Positions 1 to 4,135 of a stretch of 7,365 nucleotides of DNA are shown piece by piece. The position numbers were made by a program, and so were the translations under genes. Origin of the DNA: Parcubacteria group bacterium Greene0416_79. GTDB taxonomy: Bacteria; Patescibacteriota; Minisyncoccia; Phycocordibacterales; UBA10002. The notes beneath the pieces were generated by a model. The model did not search any database. It worked only from the letters and a program-made list of their open reading frames with translations, and was not told the origin of the DNA. Position 1 is the stretch's first letter; the number at the start of each line of letters is the position of its first letter. The stretch is taken from contig VMES01000029.1 in assembly GCA_007375655.1 (NCBI GenBank), positions 1 to 7,365 of the forward strand, given 5' to 3'.

Positions 1-57
1 GTTGTTTTTCCGGCGCCATTAGGGCCAAGCAGACCAAAAACGGAAGCTTCTTTTACC
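1..57 (-). pseudogene. ABC transporter ATPase fragment with Walker A (runs off the window start)
   Basis: The reverse complement reads SVKEASVFGLLGPNGAGKT in one frame. GLLGPNGAGKT is the standard Walker A P-loop of ABC transporter ATPases, and SVKE before it matches the usual beta-strand lead-in (FSVKEG-type). An in-frame TGA lies at 70-68. No ATG, GTG or TTG separates it from the P-loop, and the roughly 25 N-terminal residues an ABC ATPase normally has are missing. The gene is therefore broken exactly where PheT homology starts on the opposite strand. It is either a real rearrangement or a chimeric join at a contig end. Confidence 0.6.
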
Positions 58-330
58 GAAATGCGTCAGCACATCGAGGGCGTGCTGCGCGGTCTTGGTC
101 ACGAGTGTTCATTCGTCGAAATGGATGATGGTTGCACGAAGGACACTTTTATCACCGGCCGTTCTGCGTTCATCTTGGTGGGAAAAGAAGCAATAGGGTT
201 TTTGGGTGAGATTCATCCTGCGGTGCTTGAAAAGTTCGGCTTGCTCATTCCTGTTGTCGCAGCTGAGTTCAATATTGAGTCGTTGAAGAATTGTGAAGGC
301 ATAGGGAAGTTTAAAGTTACAAGTCTATAA
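1..330 (+). CDS. pheT: Phenylalanine-tRNA ligase beta subunit, archaeal/eukaryal type, C-terminal fragment (5' partial)
   Basis: The beta subunit works with PheS in the cytoplasmic heterotetramer that charges tRNA-Phe. Only about 95 C-terminal residues are recognisable, starting near base 46 with ASFTEMRQHIEGVLRGLG and continuing through FLGEIHPAVLEKFGLLIPVV. The GEIHP...VLE.FG...PV block is characteristic of the archaeal/eukaryal-type beta subunit's C-terminal catalytic-like domain, not the longer standard bacterial form with a ferredoxin-fold anticodon-binding end. The frame is open to base 1, but the first 15 or so codons do not look like PheT. Read on the other strand they encode an ABC-ATPase Walker A (see the - strand entry), so the true PheT sequence probably begins at 46-60. 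The ATG at 61 is internal to the domain and is not the start. The gene ends with TAA, and no terminator is evident before the tRNA promoter. The family call is by recognition, without alignment. Confidence 0.72.
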   Translation, partial: VVFPAPLGPSRPKTEASFTEMRQHIEGVLRGLGHECSFVEMDDGCTKDTFITGRSAFILVGKEAIGFLGEIHPAVLEKFGLLIPVVAAEFNIESLKNCEGIGKFKVTSL

Positions 331-388
331 AGTTAGAAAGTAAAAAGAAAGACACCTACATGGTAGCACAGAAGGACGGTAAGCAAAA

Positions 389-417
389 TTGATTTTTGTG
401 CATAATTTTAATAGACT
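389..417 (+). promoter_or_regulatory. Sigma70-type promoter for tRNA-Leu
   Basis: TTGATT (389-394), a 17-nt spacer and TAGACT (412-417) match the -35/-10 layout. The predicted start is near 424, about 6 nt before the tRNA. A CATAAT at 401-406 is an alternative -10 but has no matching -35. Confidence 0.55.
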
Positions 418-430
418 GATACAACAATAG

Positions 431-515
431 GCCGGGATGGCGGAATTGGTAGACGCACACGACTCAAAATCGTGCGGAGTAATCCATGAGAGTTCGATTC
501 TCTCCTCGCCCACCA
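431..515 (+). tRNA. tRNA-Leu(CAA), CCA encoded, acceptor stem poorly paired
   Basis: This is a class II tRNA reading UUG leucine codons. The D-stem is GCG (440-442) with CGC (454-456). The anticodon stem is CACGA (458-462) with TCGTG (470-474), and the loop CTCAAAA holds anticodon CAA at 465-467. A variable-arm hairpin GGA-GTAA-TCC follows. The T-stem is GAGAG (488-492) with CTCTC (500-504) around TTCGATT, and a templated CCA sits at 513-515. The acceptor is odd. The expected 5' strand GCCGGGA (431-437) pairs at only 3 of 7 positions with CTCGCCC (505-511). Starting at 430 gives 6 of 7 pairs (one C.C mismatch, one G.U) but leaves a three-base linker before the D-stem. A perfect partner would be GGGCGAG. 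The gene may be a recombinant of two tRNA-Leu genes, slightly decayed, or contain a sequence error. Confidence 0.87.
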
Positions 516-637
516 GGTGTACGGGATACAGACGACTCACCCTGTACCATGTAAGGTACAGGGTGCCCTATACCCCACGTGGTATAGGGCAAAATCCCGC
601 GATGGCAACATCATGAGAGTTCGATTCTCTCCTCGCC
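485..637 (+). repeat. 26-bp direct repeat of tRNA-Leu T-arm/acceptor
   Basis: The copies at 485-510 and 612-637 are identical and 127 bp apart, flanking the twin hairpins. A direct repeat of a tRNA 3' end is the usual footprint of site-specific integration (attL/attR), but no integrase lies inside. Unequal recombination between tandem tRNA-Leu genes explains it equally well. Confidence 0.75.
538..590 (+). repeat. Twin tandem hairpins with a compensatory base-pair difference
   Basis: The first hairpin is an 11-bp perfect stem, 538-548 with 555-565, loop ATGTAA. The second is a 10-bp perfect stem, 565-574 with 581-590, loop CCACGT. The stems share CCCTnTACC...GGTAnAGGG and differ at one pair, G-C in the first and A-T in the second, while the loops are unrelated. 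They start 23 nt after the tRNA CCA and lie inside the presumed tRNA transcript. They resemble REP-like palindromic units. Confidence 0.75.
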
Positions 638-638
638 T
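591..638 (+). pseudogene. Orphan 3' half of a tRNA-Leu (anticodon-loop 3' side to acceptor)
   Basis: From AAAATC onward this aligns with the 3' half of the upstream tRNA-Leu. It has its own variable-arm hairpin GATG-GCAA-CATC (601-612 region), then the same T-arm and acceptor strand. Bases 612-637 repeat 485-510 exactly (26 bp). The encoded CCA is missing (CCTACTG follows), and no D-arm or 5' acceptor strand precedes it; the twin hairpins occupy that place. It is a relic of a tandem tRNA-Leu or of integration/recombination at a tRNA 3' end, and it cannot fold as a tRNA. Confidence 0.7.
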
Positions 639-692
639 ACTGCTTCGCCAAGGCTACGCAGTGCAGGCACCGCTCGCACAAGTAGCATTGGT

Positions 693-726
693 ACAAAAAC
701 GCCCTCAAAGGCGCTTTTGTTTTGCG
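693..726 (+). terminator. Rho-independent terminator of the tRNA-Leu transcript
   Basis: The stem is ACAAAAACGCC (693-703) with GGCGCTTTTGT (710-720), loop CTCAAA, one A.C mismatch, followed by a further T-rich tract (TTTTGTTTTG). It would end the transcript covering the tRNA, the twin hairpins and the tRNA 3'-half relic. Confidence 0.65.
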
Positions 727-745
727 TAGCAAAGAAGCAGTGGCC

Positions 746-805
746 CTTCGTAGTTCTGCTTCGCTCTGCGTCGCCGAAGGCGACGCAGAGCGAAGCAGAA
801 CGAAG
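746..805. repeat. Long near-perfect inverted repeat (22-bp core stem)
   Basis: Bases 754-775 pair perfectly with 779-800 around a 3-nt GAA loop. After a 3-nt bulge the outer arms CTTCG (746-750) and CGAAG (801-805) extend the stem. No T-tract follows closely on either strand, so it is not a standard terminator. Related short units (CTGCTTCGCC, GCTACGCAGT) recur at 641-664 and 724-741, suggesting a palindromic repeat family. It ends 10 nt before the next gene's -10 element. Confidence 0.75.
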
Positions 806-815
806 TAGGACAGTG

Positions 816-821
816 TATAAT
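816..821 (+). promoter_or_regulatory. -10 element positioned for leaderless transcription
   Basis: A perfect TATAAT lies 6 nt before the ATG at 828, so the expected transcription start coincides with the A of that ATG. No clear -35 is present, since the long inverted repeat occupies the upstream DNA. There is no Shine-Dalgarno sequence; seven T's precede the ATG. Confidence 0.5.
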
Positions 822-827
822 TTTTTT

Positions 828-1130
828 ATGCATTATGTCTATATTCTTCAAAGTAAGAAAGATGGGAGTTACTACACTGGAAGCACCAAGGATGTTCTGA
901 AACGCTTACTCGAACATAACTCTGGAGTCTCAGTATACTCTAGTTCAAAACGCCCATTCAAACTTATCTGGTACTGCGCATTTGGGGACAAAACAAAAGC
1001 TCTCGCATTTGAGAAATACCTAAAACAAGGTCCTGGTTTTGCCTTCGCACGGAAACATTTGGTATACAGTTGGGATGGCAGAGAACGTGAGACGGCACGA
1101 GTGCTGAATCAACGTGCCATAAACGTTTGA
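828..1130 (+). CDS. Small GIY-YIG nuclease-domain protein (YhbQ/COG2827-like)
   Basis: The protein is 100 aa, essentially one GIY-YIG domain. MHYVYILQS (residues 1-9) supplies the first motif strand and YYTGST (about 16-21) the second. DVLKRLLEHNSG carries the conserved Arg and His, KRPFKLIWY is the central strand, and FEKYLKQGPG supplies the conserved Glu helix. This layout and length match the stand-alone GIY-YIG family represented by YhbQ, whose members cleave or bind DNA; their cellular role is poorly defined, perhaps repair. The start at 828 is chosen because the domain begins immediately there and a TATAAT lies 6 nt upstream; the frame is open back to 717, but that extension is translated from the inverted repeat and looks noncoding. 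The 3' end overlaps the convergent metal-transporter gene by 22 bp. The roughly 20 residues after HLV are not conserved-looking. Confidence 0.88.
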   Translation: MHYVYILQSKKDGSYYTGSTKDVLKRLLEHNSGVSVYSSSKRPFKLIWYCAFGDKTKALAFEKYLKQGPGFAFARKHLVYSWDGRERETARVLNQRAINV

Positions 1131-1873
1131 ATCCCGAGAAGAATCCCTGCGCCGATGAGCGCGGCGGCGGCAAATTGCGGCGCGTGCCCGTCCTTACGAA
1201 CTGACCCTACAATGCTTGGCAGAAGGTCGCGAAGTAGAATATACGTGAACCCGCCTGCCCCAAACGCAAGTAAGGGGGCCTCAAACTCTTCCACCCGCGC
1301 CACGGAAAACGCAAGAATGACTCCAATGAAGATCGTTGAAGAGACGACAAAGTTGCGAACCAATGCCTCTTTCGTGGTATATCCCGCTTCCTTAAGGACG
1401 AAGAACTCAGCGATTTCCTGAACTAACTCGTGCAGAATAATCCCCGCAACAGTTCCGATGCCGATCCAGACATCCGCAAGAAACGCCGGCACCAAGATGA
1501 TACCGTCTGCAATGTTGTGTACCGCGTCTCCGAGAAGCATCCGGTGCGCGTCAACGCGCCCGTGCGGATGATCATGCTCGGTGCCGTGATGATGGTGCTC
1601 ATGGGGAATAAGGCGGTCCGCCGTCTCCAAAAACAGCGCCCCTCCCAGCGCAGAGAACAACAAAACGGGAAGAGAAATACCGATTCCAATCGCCTCGTCA
1701 AAGAGCGAGTATGACAGGACCGCGAAGACGCCCGCCGCAAAAGCCACGAGAATCTTGAGGTTGCGTGCCAACACAGCGGATAGATTTCTCTGTACAAAAG
1801 CGACTCCGGCAAACGAAACACACATCACCAGAAACGCGGAGATGACGATGTAGAGCGCCATAGGGGTAAGCAT
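1109..1873 (-). CDS. ZIP-family divalent metal transporter
   Basis: The protein is 254 aa with about eight hydrophobic segments (roughly 5-28, 39-56, 63-84, 112-135, 138-160, 172-195, 198-220, 233-251), the ZIP fold for importing Zn2+, Fe2+ or Mn2+ across the inner membrane. A histidine-rich loop between segments 3 and 4 (91-110, HEHHHHGTEHDHPHG) is the typical cytosolic metal-sensing region. Segment 4 holds HNIADG (119-124) and segment 5 HELVQE (148-153), which form the family's binuclear metal centre. The substrate cannot be told from sequence. An alternative start at 1861 (MALYIV) is favoured by a possible promoter whose -10 covers the ATG at 1873, making the message leaderless. There is no Shine-Dalgarno at either start. 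The gene overlaps the GIY-YIG gene tail to tail. Confidence 0.92.
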   Translation of the reverse strand: MLTPMALYIVISAFLVMCVSFAGVAFVQRNLSAVLARNLKILVAFAAGVFAVLSYSLFDEAIGIGISLPVLLFSALGGALFLETADRLIPHEHHHHGTEHDHPHGRVDAHRMLLGDAVHNIADGIILVPAFLADVWIGIGTVAGIILHELVQEIAEFFVLKEAGYTTKEALVRNFVVSSTIFIGVILAFSVARVEEFEAPLLAFGAGGFTYILLRDLLPSIVGSVRKDGHAPQFAAAALIGAGILLGIQTFMAR

Positions 1874-1898
1874 AGCGCAAAAACTTGTCCGGATGCAA
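1869..1898 (-). promoter_or_regulatory. Candidate promoter of the ZIP gene (leaderless from 1861)
   Basis: Reading the - strand: TTGCAT (1898-1893), 18-nt spacer, TATGCT (1874-1869), then 7 nt to the A of the ATG at 1861. If real, the first ATG (1873) lies in the -10 and translation starts at 1861. Confidence 0.4.
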
Positions 1899-2157
1899 TT
1901 CTTCTCCTCTATGTGCGTAACAGCTGCACTATGTTCATAACGCCGCCGCCGTATACGTTTCTCAACAGGAACATCCCTACATTCTCAAGTTTGTAAGGAT
2001 GTTGCTTTTGTAAACCCCCCACACCTTCACCACAAAATGCGCGAAGGCAAAGATCTTACAGAAAAAGCACCACCCAACCCAGTGAGTGGCGCCTGCGTCT
2101 TGTCTCGGTGCGATTCCACAAGGAACCGCCAACGCATCTACAGTATAAGCTGACCGG
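1899..2157. other. Gene-free stretch upstream of the ZIP gene
   Basis: No open frame here has a recognisable domain. An imperfect hairpin (AACATCC 1970-1976 with GGATGTT 1997-2003, plus TACA/TGTA inside) and one copy of the dispersed C-rich element (2010-2033) are the only structures seen. Confidence 0.5.
2010..2033. repeat. Dispersed C-rich element, copy 1
   Basis: These 24 bp match 7244-7266 in the uvrA leader except for one extra C and one G/C change. The shared core is GTAAACCCCC(C)ACACCTT followed by CACCAC or GACCAC. Both copies have the same orientation relative to the downstream - strand gene. Confidence 0.6.
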
Positions 2158-2187
2158 AAAAAAAACCGCCTGCTAGCGAACAAGCGG
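2158..2187 (-). terminator. Rho-independent terminator of RNA candidate B
   Basis: On the - strand CCGCTTGTT pairs with AGCAGGCGG (2187-2166, loop CGCT, two G.U pairs), followed by eight T's (2165-2158). The G.U pairs exist only in - strand RNA, which fixes the orientation. Confidence 0.75.
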
Positions 2188-2292
2188 CACCCGTGGAATA
2201 GGTTGGCTCGGTGGTGAACATGACCCACGAGCCATTCCTAGGGCTATTGAGTGGAACCTCGACCTCCCGGCCGATTTCAATAGCTTCACCAC
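2158..2292 (-). ncRNA. Structured RNA candidate B with H-type pseudoknot
   Basis: Plus-strand coordinates of the pairs: helix A 2211-2218 with 2285-2292 (8 bp, perfect); helix B 2243-2250 with 2277-2284 (8 bp, perfect), directly abutting helix A; helix C 2205-2210 with 2228-2233 (6 bp), extendable after a bulge by GGAAU/AUUCC. Helix C has one strand inside and one outside helix A, so the fold is a pseudoknot. An intrinsic terminator closes the unit. No protein-like reading frame fits. A weak -10 (TAGAAT, 2299-2294) lies just upstream, or the RNA is made by read-through from candidate A. I do not recognise an RNA family; tmRNA, SRP and RNase P hallmarks are absent. Could be an sRNA, a cis leader or a mobile-element RNA. 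Confidence 0.45.
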
Positions 2293-2313
2293 TATTCTAT
2301 CAAAAGATAGAAG

Positions 2314-2363
2314 AAAAAAAAGCGCCGCCCGGGTATCAGCACCTAGAGAGTCCCGGGCGGCGC
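2314..2363 (-). terminator. Strong GC-rich terminator of RNA candidate A
   Basis: A 12-bp perfect stem, 2322-2333 with 2352-2363 (GCGCCGCCCGGG type), 18-nt loop, followed on the - strand by eight T's (2321-2314). On the + strand there is no T-tract after the stem. Confidence 0.8.
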
Positions 2364-2550
2364 AGATAAGGCAACGGTTGAAACGCCAATAACAACCGCC
2401 GCCTGCGAGGTGTGCAAAGCTTGCAAAAATCAAGGTGCCACCCGGAGTAGGCAGTTCTCCCCCCAACTGGACGATGAAGTAGGGCCTCCGAGCGGCCCAA
2501 GGCGACGGCGTTGACAACGCATCATGCCACATTACCATCGCCAAATTACT
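2314..2550 (-). ncRNA. Structured RNA candidate A (~235 nt)
   Basis: A - strand promoter (2584-2557) and the strong terminator bracket about 235 nt with several helices. GGCGATG (2542-2536) pairs with CGTCGCC (2507-2501), enclosing GCGTT/AACGC (2520-2516 with 2512-2508). Then GGGCC/GGCCC (2498-2494 with 2486-2482), CAGTT/AACTG (2469-2465 with 2456-2452), and an 11-bp helix 2403-2393 with 2380-2370. The first and last of these helices contain G.U pairs that would be A.C on the other strand, supporting - strand RNA. An open frame through the unit (2571-2173) encodes nothing recognisable and reads through both terminators, so it is judged noncoding. 6S RNA is possible by size but the long duplex with central bubble is not evident. 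Confidence 0.45.
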
Positions 2551-2556
2551 TGCATA

Positions 2557-2584
2557 AGTATACCGCAACATTGAAATCGCGCAA
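2557..2584 (-). promoter_or_regulatory. Candidate promoter of RNA candidate A
   Basis: On the - strand: TTGCGC (2584-2579), 16-nt spacer, TATACT (2562-2557). The predicted start is near 2550. Confidence 0.45.
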
Positions 2585-2591
2585 GTTATTA

Positions 2592-2600
2592 TTATCCACA
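2592..2600 (+). promoter_or_regulatory. Perfect DnaA box
   Basis: TTATCCACA is the consensus DnaA-binding 9-mer, located in the gene-poor stretch just upstream of the candidate A promoter. Weaker relatives are TTTTCCACA at 4123-4131 (+) and 7337-7329 (-). There is no cluster and no dnaA/dnaN, so this is not called an origin. Confidence 0.35.
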
Positions 2601-2617
2601 GAATACCCTCCCTCCAA

Positions 2618-2652
2618 CCCCCACACCAATCCGCAGCGGATTGGTGTGGGGG
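2618..2652. repeat. 17-bp perfect inverted repeat carrying the CCCCCACACC core
   Basis: Bases 2618-2634 are the exact reverse complement of 2636-2652; allowing a 3-nt loop, 16 bp can pair. It lies about 70 bp past the uvrC stop. It has no T-tract on either strand, so it is not an intrinsic terminator, though it could stabilise or end the uvrC message. The arms contain the core of the dispersed C-rich element. Confidence 0.75.
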
Positions 2653-2723
2653 GCAAGGAAGACCCTACCCTCGCGCAGAGCACAGGGCATTCAAAGTGTT
2701 GGGTCAAAAGTGGGGGGGGTTAT

Positions 2724-4073
2724 TCACTTCATCCGAAACGCTTTTCCTCGTTTGTCGCGGTGATACGCCAGCGCAAACCGGTGCGCTTCGCTGTGTGCCA
2801 AAAGTAACACAGAACGATGCTTCCGCACGAGCGCTTCTTTCCCGAGAAGCTCCTTTGCGCGATGCCGCTCATCTTTCACTATGGCAATGACGGGAATGGC
2901 GAGTCCCGCCTTCCGCACCACAGTTTCGGCGGCACGTTTCTGCACCTCGTTTCCGTCAACCGCGATGGCATCGGGAAGCCGCCACTCTCGGTGCTGCAGG
3001 CGCCGGGACAAGATCTCCCGCAGCCCGACAACTTCATGCGGACCGCGTATGGTGCGAATCCTGAAACGTCGGTACTCGCTTGGCACCCCCACATCGCCTT
3101 CAACCACCGACATGGCGCCGACAATCTCCTTTCCGCCGAAGTGCGAGAGGTCGTAGGCCTCAATACGATAGCTCGTAGTTGGTAGTTGGTAGTTGGTAGT
3201 TCCGAGAAGAGAGACATCTTGGATATGCTTGAGTGCGAAGAGTTGGCGCTTGCGCTCGTCTGCCCTCTCAAACTCCTGCCGTCTCGCTAGCGACTTCATC
3301 TCCCGCTCAAGCTCTTTCACGATGCGCGACTTTTTCCCGGAGAGGAAAAGCATAAGCCGCCGTATATGCCTTCGATACTCCTCTCCGGATATCTCTCCGG
3401 TGCAGACCCCGGGACAGAGCCCGATCTGTCGGTTGAAACACGCCCGACCTGACATTCCTACATTCCTAGGAATGTAGGAATGTCGTCTTGGACTTTGGTG
3501 ACGCACGAGACCTTGTTCCAGTTTGGAGGCGTAGAAAATGCACTTCTCGTCGCGCCAGGGGAAGATGCGGCGGATGATCTGCATTGCTTCCCGAAGCTTC
3601 ACGCCGTGGGGGAAAGGACCGTACACAGTTTTCAATTTGCAATTTTCAATTTTCAATGAGGACTGAGAAAGATCTTTTTGGCGGACAAGAAGCACGCGGG
3701 GGAATTCCTCGTCCGTAATCGCGATACAGTTGAAGCTTTTATCGTCCCTCTCGCGCGTGTTGTACGGCGGTTGGAACTTCTTAATGAGGTCCGCTTCAAG
3801 AAGTATCGCCTCCAAAACCGAGTCCGTCTTCGTATAGTCAATACCTCGCACCTCGGAAAGCATTTTTAAAATCCAGGGGCCGCGGGTCTCCAAGAGGTTG
3901 GCGCCAAAATAGCTTCTCACTCGGCCGCGAAGGGAAGTCGCCCGCCCGATATACAGAATCTCCTTTCTTCTGCCAAAAAAGAAATACACGCCCGGCGAAT
4001 CGGGAAGTCTCTTAATCTTCAACATTCCCAACTGAGAAACCGCGACGACGCTCTGGTGTATTTGACTATGCAT
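2724..4073 (-). CDS. uvrC: UvrABC excinuclease subunit C, short form lacking the C-terminal HhH region
   Basis: UvrC makes the 3' and 5' incisions around a lesion bound by UvrB. From 4073 the protein is 449 aa. The N-terminal GIY-YIG nuclease domain (about 24-100) shows LPDSPGVYFF, ILYIGRATSLRGRV and the LLEADLIKKFQPPYN helix. A middle region has CPGVCTGEISGEEY (220-233) and a UVR UvrB-binding motif (about 253-288). The C-terminal RNase H-like domain (303-449) carries D308 (DLSH), D373 (AVDGN) and H431 (EAHRFALAYHR). The protein stops there: the (HhH)2 domain that makes typical UvrC about 600 aa is absent. Start choice: a - strand promoter puts the transcript start at the ATG at 4073; 4025 (MLKIKRLPDSPG) is the main alternative. 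Three intragenic repeats encode residues 139-148, 197-208 and 291-300, all between conserved blocks. Confidence 0.93.
   Translation of the reverse strand: MHSQIHQSVVAVSQLGMLKIKRLPDSPGVYFFFGRRKEILYIGRATSLRGRVRSYFGANLLETRGPWILKMLSEVRGIDYTKTDSVLEAILLEADLIKKFQPPYNTRERDDKSFNCIAITDEEFPRVLLVRQKDLSQSSLKIENCKLKTVYGPFPHGVKLREAMQIIRRIFPWRDEKCIFYASKLEQGLVRHQSPRRHSYIPRNVGMSGRACFNRQIGLCPGVCTGEISGEEYRRHIRRLMLFLSGKKSRIVKELEREMKSLARRQEFERADERKRQLFALKHIQDVSLLGTTNYQLPTTSYRIEAYDLSHFGGKEIVGAMSVVEGDVGVPSEYRRFRIRTIRGPHEVVGLREILSRRLQHREWRLPDAIAVDGNEVQKRAAETVVRKAGLAIPVIAIVKDERHRAKELLGKEALVRKHRSVLLLAHSEAHRFALAYHRDKRGKAFRMK
3175..3201. repeat. Heptamer tandem repeat inside uvrC (GTAGTTG x 3.9)
   Basis: 27 bp of exact period 7 encode residues 291-300 (GTTNYQLPTT) in the linker between the UVR motif and the RNase H-like domain. 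One unit gained or lost would shift the frame. Confidence 0.85.
3451..3484. repeat. 34-bp perfect palindrome inside uvrC
   Basis: Two 17-bp arms with no spacer, each built from repeated CATTCCTA-like units. It encodes residues 197-208 just before the conserved GLCPGVC block, where other UvrC proteins have a short link. Confidence 0.9.
3630..3657. repeat. Heptamer tandem repeat inside uvrC (TTTCAAT x 4)
   Basis: Four 7-bp units, one with a single change (TTGCAAT), encode residues 139-148 (SLKIENCKLK) in the turn between the conserved RVLLVRQKD and YGPFPHG strands. Confidence 0.8.
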
Positions 4074-4090
4074 TTGATATATGCTACTAT
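4062..4090 (+). promoter_or_regulatory. Sigma70-type promoter of the response-regulator gene
   Basis: TTGACT (4062-4067), 17-nt spacer, TACTAT (4085-4090). The predicted start is near 4097, giving a leader of about 39 nt. It overlaps the oppositely oriented uvrC promoter. Confidence 0.6.
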
Positions 4091-4109
4091 CCTGCACGGA
4101 ATCCCGCAA
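4081..4109 (-). promoter_or_regulatory. Candidate uvrC promoter (leaderless from 4073)
   Basis: On the - strand: TTGCGG (4109-4104), 17-nt spacer, TAGCAT (4086-4081), then 7 nt to the A of the ATG at 4073. Its -10 overlaps the + strand -10 by two bases. Confidence 0.45.
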
Positions 4110-4135
4110 TATCGTTTTGCTCTTTTCCACAATGT

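Noticed and set aside
325..540. 71-codon - strand frame across the tRNA
   Set aside because: It is the antisense of tRNA-Leu, a common spurious call.
485..637. Integrated mobile element bounded by att repeats
   Set aside because: Only about 100 bp lie between the repeats, with no integrase; tandem tRNA recombination is equally likely, so it is kept only as a hypothesis.
717..827. N-terminal extension of the GIY-YIG frame
   Set aside because: It is translated from the tRNA terminator and the inverted repeat; the domain and the -10 both point to 828.
2173..2571. 132-codon - strand frame in the gene-poor region
   Set aside because: It runs through one complete terminator hairpin and into a second, has a composition unlike its neighbours, and shows no motif; RNA structure explains the region better.
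1899..2723. Replication origin
   Set aside because: There is only one perfect DnaA box, no AT-rich unwinding tract, and no dnaA, dnaN or other origin-linked gene.
3175..3201. CRISPR array
   Set aside because: The short period-7 tract has no spacers, and no cas genes are present in the window.
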